A stretch of 45,790 nucleotides of DNA from CAZTZL01 sp964617625 (GTDB taxonomy: Bacteria; Zhuqueibacterota; QNDG01; DSAB01). The number at the start of each line of letters is the position of its first letter. Position 1 is the first letter of the stretch. Where the stretch lies: contig CAZTZL010000017.1 of the NCBI GenBank assembly GCA_964617625.1, positions 1 through 45,790 on the forward strand. The letters are read 5' to 3'. Under the pieces are notes generated by a model, which had not been told where the DNA came from, did no database searches, and saw nothing but the letters and a program-made list of their open reading frames with translations. The translations under genes and the position numbers were made by a program. Below, piece after piece: positions 1 through 9,661 of this stretch.

Positions 1-6
1 GTATTT

Positions 7-1071
7 TTAAACACCATCCGCAACGAGATCGCCGACTTCGGTAGTTGAATATCCCATCTTTCCGGCTCCCATTCCTTTCATCTTGTTCGCAGTGACATTC
101 ATGACGCTTTTTTCAATCGCATTGGCTGCTGCATTCTCGCCAAGATGTTCGAGCATCATGATTCCGCAGCAGATCGCCGCAAGGGGATTAATCACATTCT
201 TTCCCGTATATTTTGGAGCGGACCCCCCGATAGGTTCGAACATTGAAACTCCTTCCGGATTGAGGTTGCCGCCTGCCGCGATTCCCATGCCGCCCTGTGT
301 AATGGCGCCGAGATCCGTGATAATATCGCCGAACATATTTCCCGTGACAATCACATCGAACCACTCGGGATTTTTCACCATCCACATACAAGTGGCATCA
401 ACGTGATAGTATTCGCGCTTGATATCGGGATAATCTTTTTCACCGATTTCGTGAAATGCTCTTTCCCAAAGATCATAGACATAGGTCAGCACATTGGTCT
501 TTCCGCAAAGCGCGAGCGTTTTCCGCTTGTTTCGTTTTCGGGTATACTCAAAAGCAAATCTCAAACACCGCTCGACTTGATGCCGGTTGTATACCATGCT
601 CTGAATAGCCATCTCGTGTGGCGTTCCTTTCATTGAGAATCCTCCAACACCCGTGTACAGACCACCCGTATTCTCACGGACGACCACATAATCGATATCT
701 TCCGGTCCTTTGTCCTTCAATGGAGTCGGGACACCGGGATAGAGTTTCACTGGTCTGAGATTGATATACTGATCTAGATCGAAACGCAGTTTTAAAAGAA
801 TGCCCTTCTCCAAAATTCCAGGCTTCACATCGGGATGTCCGATGGCGCCCAAAAAAATCGCATCGAATTTTTTCAAATCTTCCGATGCAGATTCCGGCAA
901 TACCTCCCCTGTTGCCAGGTATCGATCGCCGCCAAAATCAAAATTTGTAAAATCCAGTTTAAAACCAAATTTGTCGGAAGCTGTTTTCAGCACCTTGATA
1001 CCTTCTTTTACAACTTCAGGACCTGTTCCATCACCGGGGAGGACAGCTATTTTATACGTTTTCTGGCTCAC
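7..1071 (-). CDS. leuB: 3-isopropylmalate dehydrogenase
   Basis: LeuB oxidises and decarboxylates 3-isopropylmalate to 2-oxoisocaproate with NAD+ in leucine synthesis. With citramalate synthase in the same operon it would also act on the methylmalate analogue on the way to 2-oxobutyrate. The 354-residue length is normal. The N-terminus carries the family motif LPGDGTGPEVV, and the C-terminal third has GNMFGDIITDLGA followed by a GGSAPKYTGK segment typical of the decarboxylating dehydrogenase family. The start is GTG at 1071 with AAAGGG upstream; an overlapping ATG is out of frame. It is the last gene of the operon visible here, 59 bp after leuD, and its TAA stop lies at the window edge. Isocitrate or homoisocitrate dehydrogenase is possible from sequence alone, but the leuACD context decides for LeuB. 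Confidence 0.96.
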   Translation of the reverse strand: MSQKTYKIAVLPGDGTGPEVVKEGIKVLKTASDKFGFKLDFTNFDFGGDRYLATGEVLPESASEDLKKFDAIFLGAIGHPDVKPGILEKGILLKLRFDLDQYINLRPVKLYPGVPTPLKDKGPEDIDYVVVRENTGGLYTGVGGFSMKGTPHEMAIQSMVYNRHQVERCLRFAFEYTRKRNKRKTLALCGKTNVLTYVYDLWERAFHEIGEKDYPDIKREYYHVDATCMWMVKNPEWFDVIVTGNMFGDIITDLGAITQGGMGIAAGGNLNPEGVSMFEPIGGSAPKYTGKNVINPLAAICCGIMMLEHLGENAAANAIEKSVMNVTANKMKGMGAGKMGYSTTEVGDLVADGV

Positions 1072-1130
1072 ACATTACCCTTTCTTGATCTTGTAATTAT
1101 TGGATTATGATTATTATCTATTCAAATCGA

Positions 1131-1688
1131 TTAAATCAGATTTTGCATTTTAGCATATTCAAAAATTCCGCCTGCATCAATGATCGCCTCAACATCTCCA
1201 AGAGATTTTAACTTTACTGTTTTCGATGTTGCCATATTTATTAATTCTTTCCCTTCGATATCAATCTCGATCCTATCATTTGTTCGTATCATCTCAGACA
1301 AATTTTCTTCGGATTCAAGAGGAATGATCAATCCGCCATCCACAGAATTCCGATAGAAAATTCTGGCGTATGATTGTGCAACTACCGCTTTCACGCCGGC
1401 CATGTGCAGCGCCACGGGCGCGTGTTCTCTCGATGAACCGCAGCCGAAATTTTTCCCGCCAATCACGATTTGGAATTCGGATTTGGATTGATTCTCTGCA
1501 ACGAACGGAACGGATCCGTCCGGCAGGCCGGATTCATTTTTCGGTACGCCGGAAAACGCATACCTACCGTACAATTGACGTTCTTTCGGATCGTCGAGGT
1601 CATAAACCAGATGATGCGCCGGTATAATCTGATCCGTGTCCACATTGTCCCCCACAACAAACGCCTTACCTTTAATAATTGCTTGCAA
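1131..1688 (-). CDS. leuD: 3-isopropylmalate dehydratase small subunit
   Basis: Small (swivel-domain) subunit of isopropylmalate isomerase, which with LeuC converts 2-isopropylmalate to 3-isopropylmalate and also handles citramalate in the isoleucine branch. Visible motifs are VGDNVDTDQIIPA near the N-terminus and GGKNFGCGSSREHAP, the conserved aconitase-swivel signature. At 185 residues it is shorter than the roughly 200-residue proteobacterial LeuD. The start is TTG at 1688, with AAGGAG followed by six T residues directly before it. No in-frame ATG fits the conserved N-terminus better. It follows leuC by 16 bp, so the two subunits are probably co-translated. Confidence 0.95.
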   Translation of the reverse strand: MQAIIKGKAFVVGDNVDTDQIIPAHHLVYDLDDPKERQLYGRYAFSGVPKNESGLPDGSVPFVAENQSKSEFQIVIGGKNFGCGSSREHAPVALHMAGVKAVVAQSYARIFYRNSVDGGLIIPLESEENLSEMIRTNDRIEIDIEGKELINMATSKTVKLKSLGDVEAIIDAGGIFEYAKMQNLI

Positions 1689-1704
1689 AAAAACTCCTTT
1701 TTAA

Positions 1705-2997
1705 TTAGATGAGATATTCTCGCGGGTCCGTGATTTTACCGGTTAATGCGGATGCGGCTGCTGTCAGCGGACTTGCCAAAAACGTTTTTGAATTCGGTGT
1801 TCCCATCCGTCCGGGGAAATTCCGGTTGGTGGTTGAAATACAGACTTCATCGTGATTCAATCGTCCGAATGTGTCTTGCGGACCGCCGAGACAGGCCGCA
1901 CAGGAGGGTGGGCCGATTTGCGCTCCGGCATTCTCAAAAATTTCTTTGAGATTTTGACCATCCACCTTTTCCGTGGACAGCAATTGATTCACGGTGGTCG
2001 TGGCTGGAACAATACAGGTTTTCACTTTGACCGTATTCCCTTTCAATATTTTTGCAGCCGCGACAAAATCGGTGACCTTGCCGCCTGTGCATGACCCGAT
2101 ATAACATTGATCCAGTTTAATTTCGCCAAGATTTTTTGCCGGTTCCACATTTTCAGGAGAATAAGGTTTCGCGACCATCGGTTCGAATGTTCGAGAATTA
2201 TATCTTGTCATCGAAAAATAGACGCTGTTCGCATCGGATTCGACAGATTCGAATGTCCTGTCCGTTCTGGATTGAAGAAAATCGTTAGTTGTCTGATCCA
2301 CAGCGATTACACCGTTCTTTGCACCGGCTTCAATAACCATGTTACAGAGTGTCATGCGTTCTTCCATATTCATGCAATGAATTCCTTCGCCGCTGAATTC
2401 CATGGCCCGGTATGTGGCCCCGTCAAAGCCGATATCTCCGATAATTCGGAGAATCACATCTTTGGCCATAACATATTCCGGCAGTGTCTCATCAACAATA
2501 AAATGCATGGTTTGAGGTACTTTGACCCATAATTTCCCTGTTCCCATAATATAAGCACCGTCTGTATTGCCGATGCCCGTGGCAAACAGTCCGAATGCGC
2601 CAGCCGTGCAGGTATGCGAATCAGTTCCAAAAATCACGGAACCAGGCACATTGAATCCTTCTTCAGCCAGGGTCACATGACAGACACCTTTATACTGTTC
2701 AGTTCCGACATCGTAATAATGGGGAAGTTCCTCTTCCGAAGCAAATTTTCTTAAAATCTCGACATTCCGTTTGGCGTGCGGATCTTGTGTAAAAATGTAA
2801 TGATCGGGAATGATTACAACTTTCTCCCGATCCCAGACTTTTGCATGCTTCCCAAAATGGCTTTGAAATATTCCGATTGTACCGGGCCCACATACATCGT
2901 GCGTCATGAGAATATCTGCATCGACCCAGATGTTGTCTCCAGCTGTCACATTTTTTTTACCCGCATGTCTTGCAAGAATTTTTTCTGTGATTGTCAT
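1705..2997 (-). CDS. leuC: 3-isopropylmalate dehydratase large subunit
   Basis: Catalytic [4Fe-4S] subunit of isopropylmalate isomerase, partner of LeuD. The 430-residue length matches the shorter LeuC/HacA-like subgroup rather than the roughly 465-residue E. coli form. The three cluster ligands are visible as Cys303 (GSCTGG) and Cys366/Cys369 (PSCAACLGG). The substrate-side motif NRNFPGRMG is intact, as is GTDSHT around residue 125. The gene starts 6 bp after the leuA stop. Homoaconitase is the main alternative name from sequence alone. The surrounding leuA, leuD and leuB genes make the leucine role far more likely. Confidence 0.95.
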   Translation of the reverse strand: MTITEKILARHAGKKNVTAGDNIWVDADILMTHDVCGPGTIGIFQSHFGKHAKVWDREKVVIIPDHYIFTQDPHAKRNVEILRKFASEEELPHYYDVGTEQYKGVCHVTLAEEGFNVPGSVIFGTDSHTCTAGAFGLFATGIGNTDGAYIMGTGKLWVKVPQTMHFIVDETLPEYVMAKDVILRIIGDIGFDGATYRAMEFSGEGIHCMNMEERMTLCNMVIEAGAKNGVIAVDQTTNDFLQSRTDRTFESVESDANSVYFSMTRYNSRTFEPMVAKPYSPENVEPAKNLGEIKLDQCYIGSCTGGKVTDFVAAAKILKGNTVKVKTCIVPATTTVNQLLSTEKVDGQNLKEIFENAGAQIGPPSCAACLGGPQDTFGRLNHDEVCISTTNRNFPGRMGTPNSKTFLASPLTAAASALTGKITDPREYLI

Positions 2998-3003
2998 TCG
3001 TCA

Positions 3004-4557
3004 TTACCTGAGTTTCTTTTTTGATGATTTGGATTGATTACTTTTTGCTTGTTTGGAATTCAAAATCCGATTAACTGCATTCAAATAAGCTTTTGCGCTT
3101 GCTACAATAACATCCGTGCTCGCCGCCCGGCCAACATAGGAAGTATTTTCATATTCAACCTGAACAAGCACCTCCCCCATCGCATCCTTTCCTTTTGTCA
3201 CTCCCTTGATCGAATAATTGACCAGTTTCGCCTTGATTTTGGTAATACGGTCAATAGCCCGGCAGGCCGCATCCACGGGGCCGTCTCCGATTGAAGAATC
3301 TTCAATCGATTTATTCCCTTTTCTGAGCCGAACCGTTGCGGTCGGAGTGAGCTGCGATCCGCTGAGCACCTGAATTGCCTCGAAAACATAGGTTTCCTGA
3401 ATGGTGGTTATTTCATCCTGTATAATCGCAATCAGGTCGGCGTCGTAAACTTCTTTCTTTTTATCTGCCAGCCCTGTGAAAAGATCGTATGCTTTATTCA
3501 ACTCTTCTTTCGACAGCTTGTATCCGAGTTCCAAATACCGTTTTTCCAGAGCATGCCGACCGGAATGTTTTCCAAGAACGAGCATACTTTGTGGAAATCC
3601 GACTGATTCCGGTGTCATAATCTCGTACGTTTGTGCATGCTTCAACATACCGTCCTGATGAATTCCCGCTTCATGCGCGAATGCATTCGCTCCGACAATT
3701 GCCTTGTTCCGCTGCACATACATACCCGTGATATTACTCAACAACTGACTGGTCCGGTAAATTTCAGTAGTATCAATATTCGTTTTCAATGGCAGAAGAT
3801 CTTTCCGGGTACGGAGCGTCATGACAATTTCTTCCAGAGAAGCGTTGCCTGCCCGCTCGCCGATTCCATTGATCGTGCATTCCACTTGCCGCGCTCCATT
3901 CTGAATAGCGGCAATCGAATTCGCCACGCTCAATCCCAGGTCGTTGTGACAGTGCACACTGATGACCGCTTTTTTAATATTGGGCACTTTTTCTCTGATA
4001 GCTTTGATCATCTTGCCAAACTCGTCGGGAATACTGTACCCCACGGTATCGGGAATATTAACCACAACGGCCCCCGCATCAATGACCGCTTCGATGATCA
4101 GGCAGAGAAAATTCAGATCGCTTCTGACAGCATCTTCTGCTGAAAATTCGACATTCGGTGTCAGTGATTTTGCATGTCGGACGCAATTGACAGCCATCTC
4201 CATCACTTCTTCCCGCGATTTTTTCAGTTTGTGCTTCATGTGAATATCGGAAGTGGCCACAAATGTATGAATTCGCGGTTTTTGGGCATATTTGAGGGCT
4301 TCCCAGGCACGGTCGATATCTTTTATAGTGGTCCGCGCAAGTCCCGCAATACTGCATCCTTTGATCTCTTTTGCTATTCGTTTTACCGATTCGAAATCCC
4401 CTTCGGATGCAATTGGAAATCCGGCTTCAATGACATCGACACCAAGACGTTCTAGCTGCTTCGCCATCTGAATTTTCTGATCCTCATTCATGCTGCAGCC
4501 CGGTGATTGTTCGCCGTCTCTCAATGTCGTATCAAATACGATGATCCGGTCTTCCAT
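3004..4557 (-). CDS. leuA: 2-isopropylmalate synthase
   Basis: LeuA condenses acetyl-CoA with 2-oxoisovalerate, the first committed step to leucine. The TIM-barrel N-terminus shows FDTTLRDGEQSPG, GVDVIEAGFP and the metal-binding HCHNDLGLSVANS. The middle has HEAGIHQDG, and a C-terminal LeuA dimer/regulatory domain begins around residue 385, the usual site of leucine feedback. The 517-residue length is standard for the bacterial type. The last 15 residues are rich in Lys and Ser. The start is ATG at 4557 with GAGGAG seven bases upstream. It is distinguished from the neighbouring citramalate synthase by the AGFPIASEGDF motif, where CimA has GGWPGSNPKD. Confidence 0.96.
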   Translation of the reverse strand: MEDRIIVFDTTLRDGEQSPGCSMNEDQKIQMAKQLERLGVDVIEAGFPIASEGDFESVKRIAKEIKGCSIAGLARTTIKDIDRAWEALKYAQKPRIHTFVATSDIHMKHKLKKSREEVMEMAVNCVRHAKSLTPNVEFSAEDAVRSDLNFLCLIIEAVIDAGAVVVNIPDTVGYSIPDEFGKMIKAIREKVPNIKKAVISVHCHNDLGLSVANSIAAIQNGARQVECTINGIGERAGNASLEEIVMTLRTRKDLLPLKTNIDTTEIYRTSQLLSNITGMYVQRNKAIVGANAFAHEAGIHQDGMLKHAQTYEIMTPESVGFPQSMLVLGKHSGRHALEKRYLELGYKLSKEELNKAYDLFTGLADKKKEVYDADLIAIIQDEITTIQETYVFEAIQVLSGSQLTPTATVRLRKGNKSIEDSSIGDGPVDAACRAIDRITKIKAKLVNYSIKGVTKGKDAMGEVLVQVEYENTSYVGRAASTDVIVASAKAYLNAVNRILNSKQAKSNQSKSSKKKLR

Positions 4558-4623
4558 GGGAACACTCCTCTGTTGTTTTAATTAATCGACAATTGGAATG
4601 CATTCACCAGTCGATCATTTATT

Positions 4624-6231
4624 CTATCCCTGCTTCTTCGATTTATTTTTGATCGTTTTCTTCTTTTTTTTCTTCATTAAAAAATAGATAAAACTATCCG
4701 TCAGCGCCTGCCAGCTGGCTTCCATAATATCTTCGGAAACGCCTACAGTGTTCCAGGCTATGCTGTCGGTACACGATTCAAGAAATACGCGAACCTTGGA
4801 CGCTGTACCGTCTTTTCCACTGAGAACACGCACCTTGTAATCCGAAAGATGCATTTCATCGATCTCGGGATAAAACTGACTGAGCGCTTTTCGCAGCGCC
4901 TGATCCAGCGCGTGCACCGGACCGTCTCCTTCGGACGCGGTATGCTCCAGTACATTGTTCACTTTCAAACGAATAGTAGCCTCTGACCTCGATTCTTCAT
5001 TTTTGTTTTTTTCGACAATGATTCGAAATCCTTCCAGTTCGAAATAAGTTTGAACCTCACCTAAAATTTTCTTTACCATAACTTCAAAAGAACCTTCGGC
5101 CGCTTCAAACTGGTATCCCCGGTTTTCAAGGTCTTTAATTTGCTTGACAATCTGCTGTACTTTGTCTTTATGTTTTGCAATATCAATTTTTAACTCTTCC
5201 GCTTTGTAGACGACATTGCTTCTTCCGGAAAGATCCGAAACAAGCACCCGCCGGATATTGCCGACCTGCTCGGGCATAATGTGTTCGTACGTTCGGCTGT
5301 CCTTCATCATGGCACTGACATGAATGCCGCCCTTATGCGCGAAAGCACTCCTGCCGACAAACGGCATATTGTTTGGATTGACCAGGTTGGCAACTTCACT
5401 GACAAAATGAGAAAGTATCATCAAATGTGGAAGTTTATCTTTGGGAATGCACTCATAACCTTTCTTTATTTGAAGAATAGGTATAATCGAGCATAAATTG
5501 GCATTTCCGCACCGTTCGCCATACCCGTTCACACATCCCTGCACGTGTTCACAACCTTCTTCAACAGCGATCACTGAATTGGCGACGGCCAGGTCACTGT
5601 CATTGTGTGTATGAATACCCAGAGTGGCCGAAACTTCCCTTTTGGTATCACGGACAATCCGGGCAAGGTCCGAGGTTAAAGTGCCTCCATTGGTATCACA
5701 TAGAACCAGCACATCGGCACCCGATTTCTGTGCGGCTTCCAGGACTTTAATGGCGTATTCTGGATTATCTTTATATCCGTCAAAATAGTGCTCGGCATCG
5801 AAAATCACTTCTTTTTGATGGGATTTCAAATAACGCACAGAATCACTGATGAGTTTTAAGTTTTCTTCGGGATCAATATTGAGCGCTTTTTTTACATGAA
5901 GAATCCATGACTTGCCAAAAATGGCTACCGCACTGGTATTGGATTCGATGAGCGCCTGAATATTCGGATCCTTTTCCACGCGCCTATCCGCTCTTCTGGT
6001 ACTTCCGAATGCGACAATTTTTGTGCGCTTAAATTTCTTTTTCTGTGCCATCTGAAAAAATTCGAAATCTTTCGGGTTGGAACCGGGCCATCCTCCTTCT
6101 ACATAATGAATACCGAATTCATCCATTTTTTCCGCTATACGGATTTTATCTTCGGATGATAGTGATATCTGTTCACCCTGCGTTCCGTCCCGAAGCACTG
6201 TATCAAATATTTTGATTTGTTTTCTACCCAT
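4624..6231 (-). CDS. cimA: Citramalate synthase (LeuA-related)
   Basis: This LeuA-family enzyme most likely condenses acetyl-CoA and pyruvate to (R)-citramalate, which LeuCD and LeuB then convert to 2-oxobutyrate, bypassing threonine deaminase. It has FDTVLRDGTQGEQISL at the N-terminus, GGWPGSNPKD near residue 50, the metal site HTHNDSDLAVANS, and FAHKGGIHVSAM in the middle. These are features of the long CimA subgroup known from Geobacter-like bacteria. The C-terminal LeuA dimer domain is present. The final residues are a Lys-rich tail (MKKKKKKTIKNKSKK). It lies between ilvC and leuA, with AAAAGGA before its ATG. Assignment as CimA rather than a second LeuA rests on subgroup motifs and context. 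Confidence 0.9.
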   Translation of the reverse strand: MGRKQIKIFDTVLRDGTQGEQISLSSEDKIRIAEKMDEFGIHYVEGGWPGSNPKDFEFFQMAQKKKFKRTKIVAFGSTRRADRRVEKDPNIQALIESNTSAVAIFGKSWILHVKKALNIDPEENLKLISDSVRYLKSHQKEVIFDAEHYFDGYKDNPEYAIKVLEAAQKSGADVLVLCDTNGGTLTSDLARIVRDTKREVSATLGIHTHNDSDLAVANSVIAVEEGCEHVQGCVNGYGERCGNANLCSIIPILQIKKGYECIPKDKLPHLMILSHFVSEVANLVNPNNMPFVGRSAFAHKGGIHVSAMMKDSRTYEHIMPEQVGNIRRVLVSDLSGRSNVVYKAEELKIDIAKHKDKVQQIVKQIKDLENRGYQFEAAEGSFEVMVKKILGEVQTYFELEGFRIIVEKNKNEESRSEATIRLKVNNVLEHTASEGDGPVHALDQALRKALSQFYPEIDEMHLSDYKVRVLSGKDGTASKVRVFLESCTDSIAWNTVGVSEDIMEASWQALTDSFIYFLMKKKKKKTIKNKSKKQG

Positions 6232-6288
6232 TTAAATCCGCGTCCTTTTTATTTTGAATTTTCATTCTGGTCAGACAAATCACCCTTT

Positions 6289-7281
6289 CTATTTGTTCTT
6301 AATCCAGGACATCATTTCCCGTAATTTTTTCCCAACTTGTTCGATCTTTAATTCCTGATGCTCCTTGCGAAGCTTTTCCATGAGCGGTCTTCCCGCCTGA
6401 CTTTCATTGATCCATTCTTTCGCAAAAGAACCGTCCTGAATTTCTTCTAGAATTTTTTTCATCCGCTTTTTCGTGTCCGCATCGATGACCCTCGTTCCCC
6501 GCGTCATTCCGCCGTATTCTGCCGTATTGCTGACTGAATCATACATACCGCCGATACCTCCTTGATAGAAAAGATCGACGATGAGTTTCAACTCGTGCAT
6601 ACATTCGAAATAGGCAATTTCCGGCTGATATCCGGCATTGACCAGGGTTTCGAATCCCGCCTTGACAAGTTCGGTCACGCCGCCGCACAAAACCGTCTGC
6701 TCCCCGAAAAGGTCGGTTTCGGTCTCCTCTTCGAATGTGGTTTCAATGATCCCAGCTCTTCCGGCACCGATACCACAGGCATGGGCGAGAGCTAACTCTT
6801 TTGCTTTTCCTGAACTGTTCTGATGAACTGCAATCAGGGAAGGCACGCCGGCCCCTTCCGTAAAAGTCCTCCGGACAAGATGACCAGGACCTTTGGGGGC
6901 AACCATATAAACATCAATATTGGCCTCGGGCTTAATCTGTTTGAAATGAATATTGAACCCGTGTGAAAAAACCAGGGCATTCCCGGCAGTCAGGTTCGGA
7001 GCAATGGCACTCTCGTAAATTTTCTTTTGGATCTCATCCGGAAGAAGAATCTGAACGATATCGGCTTGTTTGGAAGCCTGATCCGCAGACATGGGTGTAA
7101 ATCCATGAGACTCGGCAAGTTTCCAGTTTGGAGAATCCTTCACATCGGCGACAATAACCTTGAAACCGCTGTCCCGAAGATTCTGCGCCTGGGCATGTCC
7201 CTGGCTTCCGTAACCTATAATCGCAATGGTTTTATCGATAAGCTGTTTTTTATCGGAATCTGCGTCGTAATAAATTTTCAT
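6289..7281 (-). CDS. ilvC: Ketol-acid reductoisomerase (NADP+)
   Basis: IlvC isomerises and reduces acetolactate or acetohydroxybutyrate to the dihydroxy acids of valine and isoleucine synthesis. It is a class I enzyme of 330 residues. The Rossmann motif GYGSQGHAQAQN lies near residue 20, APKGPGHLVRRTF follows, and the metal/substrate site is ETETDLFGEQTVLCGG. The frame stays open to an ATG at 7299, but that extension contains the ribosome site itself: GAGGAG lies six bases before the ATG at 7281. The start was therefore set at 7281, giving MKIYYDAD. It is 28 bp after ilvN and just upstream of cimA. Confidence 0.96.
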   Translation of the reverse strand: MKIYYDADSDKKQLIDKTIAIIGYGSQGHAQAQNLRDSGFKVIVADVKDSPNWKLAESHGFTPMSADQASKQADIVQILLPDEIQKKIYESAIAPNLTAGNALVFSHGFNIHFKQIKPEANIDVYMVAPKGPGHLVRRTFTEGAGVPSLIAVHQNSSGKAKELALAHACGIGAGRAGIIETTFEEETETDLFGEQTVLCGGVTELVKAGFETLVNAGYQPEIAYFECMHELKLIVDLFYQGGIGGMYDSVSNTAEYGGMTRGTRVIDADTKKRMKKILEEIQDGSFAKEWINESQAGRPLMEKLRKEHQELKIEQVGKKLREMMSWIKNK

Positions 7282-7309
7282 GGTTCTCTCCTCTTTCAAA
7301 TGGTTTCTT

Positions 7310-7798
7310 TTACATGTTTCCCTGATATTCTCTTTTTAAAGCAACGCTCCCTGTTCGGGCGATTTCCCGGATGCCAAACTGCATCAGCATGCCAATGGCC
7401 GCATTCACTTTGTCTGATTTCCCCGTCACTTCAATGGTAAGCGTTTTGGGGCTGATATCAATAATCTTTGCACGAAAAATATCGGTGACTTGCATGATTT
7501 CAGCACGATTGGACGGAGTGGAATTGACCTTGACGAGTGCAAGTTCCCTTTCTACAAAAGGTTCGAATGTCAGATCGACCACTTTGAGTACATCGACCAA
7601 TTTGTGGAGATGTTTGGCTATCTGTTCGATGATCTGCTCATCTCCCTCCGTAGTGATTGTGGCACGTGTCAAACCGGGTTCCTCACCCTGGCCAAAACTG
7701 ATACTTTCAATGCTGTATCCGCGTCCGCTGAATAACCCGACTATTCGGGGAATAGCATTGAATTTATTTTCAAACAGAACAGAAATAGTATGTTTCAT
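7310..7798 (-). CDS. ilvN: Acetolactate synthase small (regulatory) subunit
   Basis: Regulatory subunit of acetohydroxyacid synthase. Its N-terminal ACT domain (about residues 1-75, starting with HTISVLFENKFNAIPRIVGLFSGRGY) binds valine and confers feedback inhibition on IlvB. The second half matches the conserved C-terminal domain of the 160-residue IlvH/IlvN type (KIIDISPKTLTIEVTG). The full length of 162 residues indicates the complete two-domain form, not the short E. coli IlvN/IlvM form. It lies 15 bp after ilvB and 28 bp before ilvC. The name ilvH would be equally acceptable. Confidence 0.95.
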   Translation of the reverse strand: MKHTISVLFENKFNAIPRIVGLFSGRGYSIESISFGQGEEPGLTRATITTEGDEQIIEQIAKHLHKLVDVLKVVDLTFEPFVERELALVKVNSTPSNRAEIMQVTDIFRAKIIDISPKTLTIEVTGKSDKVNAAIGMLMQFGIREIARTGSVALKREYQGNM

Positions 7799-7813
7799 GG
7801 GGATTCTCCTTAA

Positions 7814-9547
7814 TTATTCTCCACCTTCAATCATTTCTGTGAGAGAGGCACCTGCAGGTACCATGGGCATGACCATTTCTTCACGTTTTACAATAAAATC
7901 CATTAACACAGGATTATCATTGATTTTTAAACTTTCACGAATGGCAGATTCGACATCTCCCTTTTTTTCAATCCGCATTCCGACCGCTCCATAACCAGCG
8001 GCCAGTTTGATAAAATCAGGATTGCCCTCCTGCAGAATGGTTTGCGAATAACGTTTTCCGAAAAAAAGTTCCTGCCACTGTCGAACCATACCGAGATATC
8101 CGTTATTCAATATCGCGATTTTTACCGGGATTTGATACTTTACAGCAGTGGTTAATTCCTGAATGTTCATTTGAAATCCGCCGTCTCCGGTAATGCAGAA
8201 TACAGTCTTGTCCGGACATCCTATTTTTGCACCAATTGCGGCCGGCAATCCGTATCCCATGGTTCCCAAGCCACCTGATGAAAGCAGGGAACGCGCGTGT
8301 TTAAACTTGAAAAACTGGGCGGACCACATTTGATTCTGTCCGACATCCGTACATACGATGGCATCGTGATTTGTAACTCTGGCAATGGTCTCTATAACGA
8401 ATTGTGGCAGTATTTCCTTATCTGTTTGATCGTACCGGAGAGGATGATCCTTTTTCCATTTTGTTATTGATTCCAGCCATTCTTTTGAATTGGCCACCTT
8501 AACTGATTTGGTCAATTCCGGCAGGATCTCCTTAACATGGCCCACAATAGGTATATCTACTGGAACATTTTTTGAAATACATGAGGGATCGATATCAATG
8601 TGTATTTTTTTTGAATTTAATGAAAAAGTATCCATTCTTCCCGTGATACGATCATCAAAACGTGCGCCGATAGCGACCAAAACATCGCAATCCATAATGG
8701 CCATATTGGCGTACCAGGTGCCGTGCATACCCAGCATTCCCAAAGAAAGCGGATCATCTTCCGGAAAAGCTCCCAACCCTAAAAGCGTTGTTGTTACCGG
8801 AAGATTTCCTTTTTTTGCCAGTGCACGCAATTCTTCTGCAGCATTTCCGGTATTGACGCCTCCTCCTACATATAACAGAGGCCGCTTTGCGTTGTTAATC
8901 ATCTGGGCTGCTTTTGAAATCTGCTGGGAATGGCCCTTATATGTCGGATTATATCCCCTAATATGTATCTTCTCAGGCTTCTTGTACTCTGTTTGTTCGG
9001 ATAAAACATCCTTGGGCAGATCGATCAAGACAGGGCCGGGGCGTCCTGTCGTCGCAATGTGAAAAGCCTCATTGATCACCTGAGAGAGCTGAGAAACATC
9101 CCTCATAAGATAACTTTGCTTGGTAATGGGACGTGTAATACCGACAATATCAGCTTCCTGGAAGGCATCGTTTCCAATCATACTTGAGGTAACCTGACCT
9201 GTAAAAACAACCATTGGAATCGAATCCATATACGCTGTGGCAATGCCTGTTACTGTGTTTGTGGCGCCCGGACCGGATGTAACCAGAACCACACCGGGTT
9301 TTCCCGTGGCTCTCGCGTATCCATCCGCTTCATGTGCAGCCCCCTGTTCATGACGTACCAAAATATGTTTCAATTTTGGAGTTTTATATAGCACATCGTA
9401 TATTCCAAGAACCACACCGCCCGGATATCCAAAAATAGTATCCACTTTTAAATCGACCAGTGTCTGGATCAAAATTTCTGCACCGGACATTTTTTTCGTT
9501 TCAGCTTTTTTAGTCGGCTTGCTTTGCGATGAGTTTTTTTGTGTCAT
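7814..9547 (-). CDS. ilvB: Acetolactate synthase large (catalytic) subunit
   Basis: Thiamine-diphosphate enzyme that makes 2-acetolactate from two pyruvates, or acetohydroxybutyrate from pyruvate and 2-oxobutyrate. The catalytic Glu67 sits in RHEQGAAHEADGYARATG. SGPGATNTVTGIATAYMDS follows, and the C-terminal TPP-binding GDGGFQMNIQEL...ILNNGYLGMVRQWQ is intact. The 577-residue length is normal, with a polar, Lys/Ser-rich N-terminal extension of about 20 residues before the PYR domain. ATG at 9547 has AAAGAGGT upstream. It is separated from ilvD by 114 bp holding no recognised feature. Confidence 0.97.
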   Translation of the reverse strand: MTQKNSSQSKPTKKAETKKMSGAEILIQTLVDLKVDTIFGYPGGVVLGIYDVLYKTPKLKHILVRHEQGAAHEADGYARATGKPGVVLVTSGPGATNTVTGIATAYMDSIPMVVFTGQVTSSMIGNDAFQEADIVGITRPITKQSYLMRDVSQLSQVINEAFHIATTGRPGPVLIDLPKDVLSEQTEYKKPEKIHIRGYNPTYKGHSQQISKAAQMINNAKRPLLYVGGGVNTGNAAEELRALAKKGNLPVTTTLLGLGAFPEDDPLSLGMLGMHGTWYANMAIMDCDVLVAIGARFDDRITGRMDTFSLNSKKIHIDIDPSCISKNVPVDIPIVGHVKEILPELTKSVKVANSKEWLESITKWKKDHPLRYDQTDKEILPQFVIETIARVTNHDAIVCTDVGQNQMWSAQFFKFKHARSLLSSGGLGTMGYGLPAAIGAKIGCPDKTVFCITGDGGFQMNIQELTTAVKYQIPVKIAILNNGYLGMVRQWQELFFGKRYSQTILQEGNPDFIKLAAGYGAVGMRIEKKGDVESAIRESLKINDNPVLMDFIVKREEMVMPMVPAGASLTEMIEGGE

Positions 9548-9661
9548 GATCGACCTCTTTTGTCATATATAACCAATATAATTTGTTCAATGCAAAGTGT
9601 TAAATCTTCAATGTTCAATCAAATCCCAATACATATAAAATTCATTGAAATTCGGAAATCA

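Noticed and set aside
2107..2532. 141-codon plus-strand frame inside leuC
   Set aside because: Antisense shadow of a conserved enzyme gene; no ribosome site or recognisable domain.
7282..7299. Upstream ATG for IlvC at 7299
   Set aside because: The six extra codons contain the ribosome site GAGGAG that serves the ATG at 7281.
8490..9062. 190-codon plus-strand frame inside ilvB
   Set aside because: Antisense to a full-length conserved gene; composition reflects the codon bias of the opposite strand.
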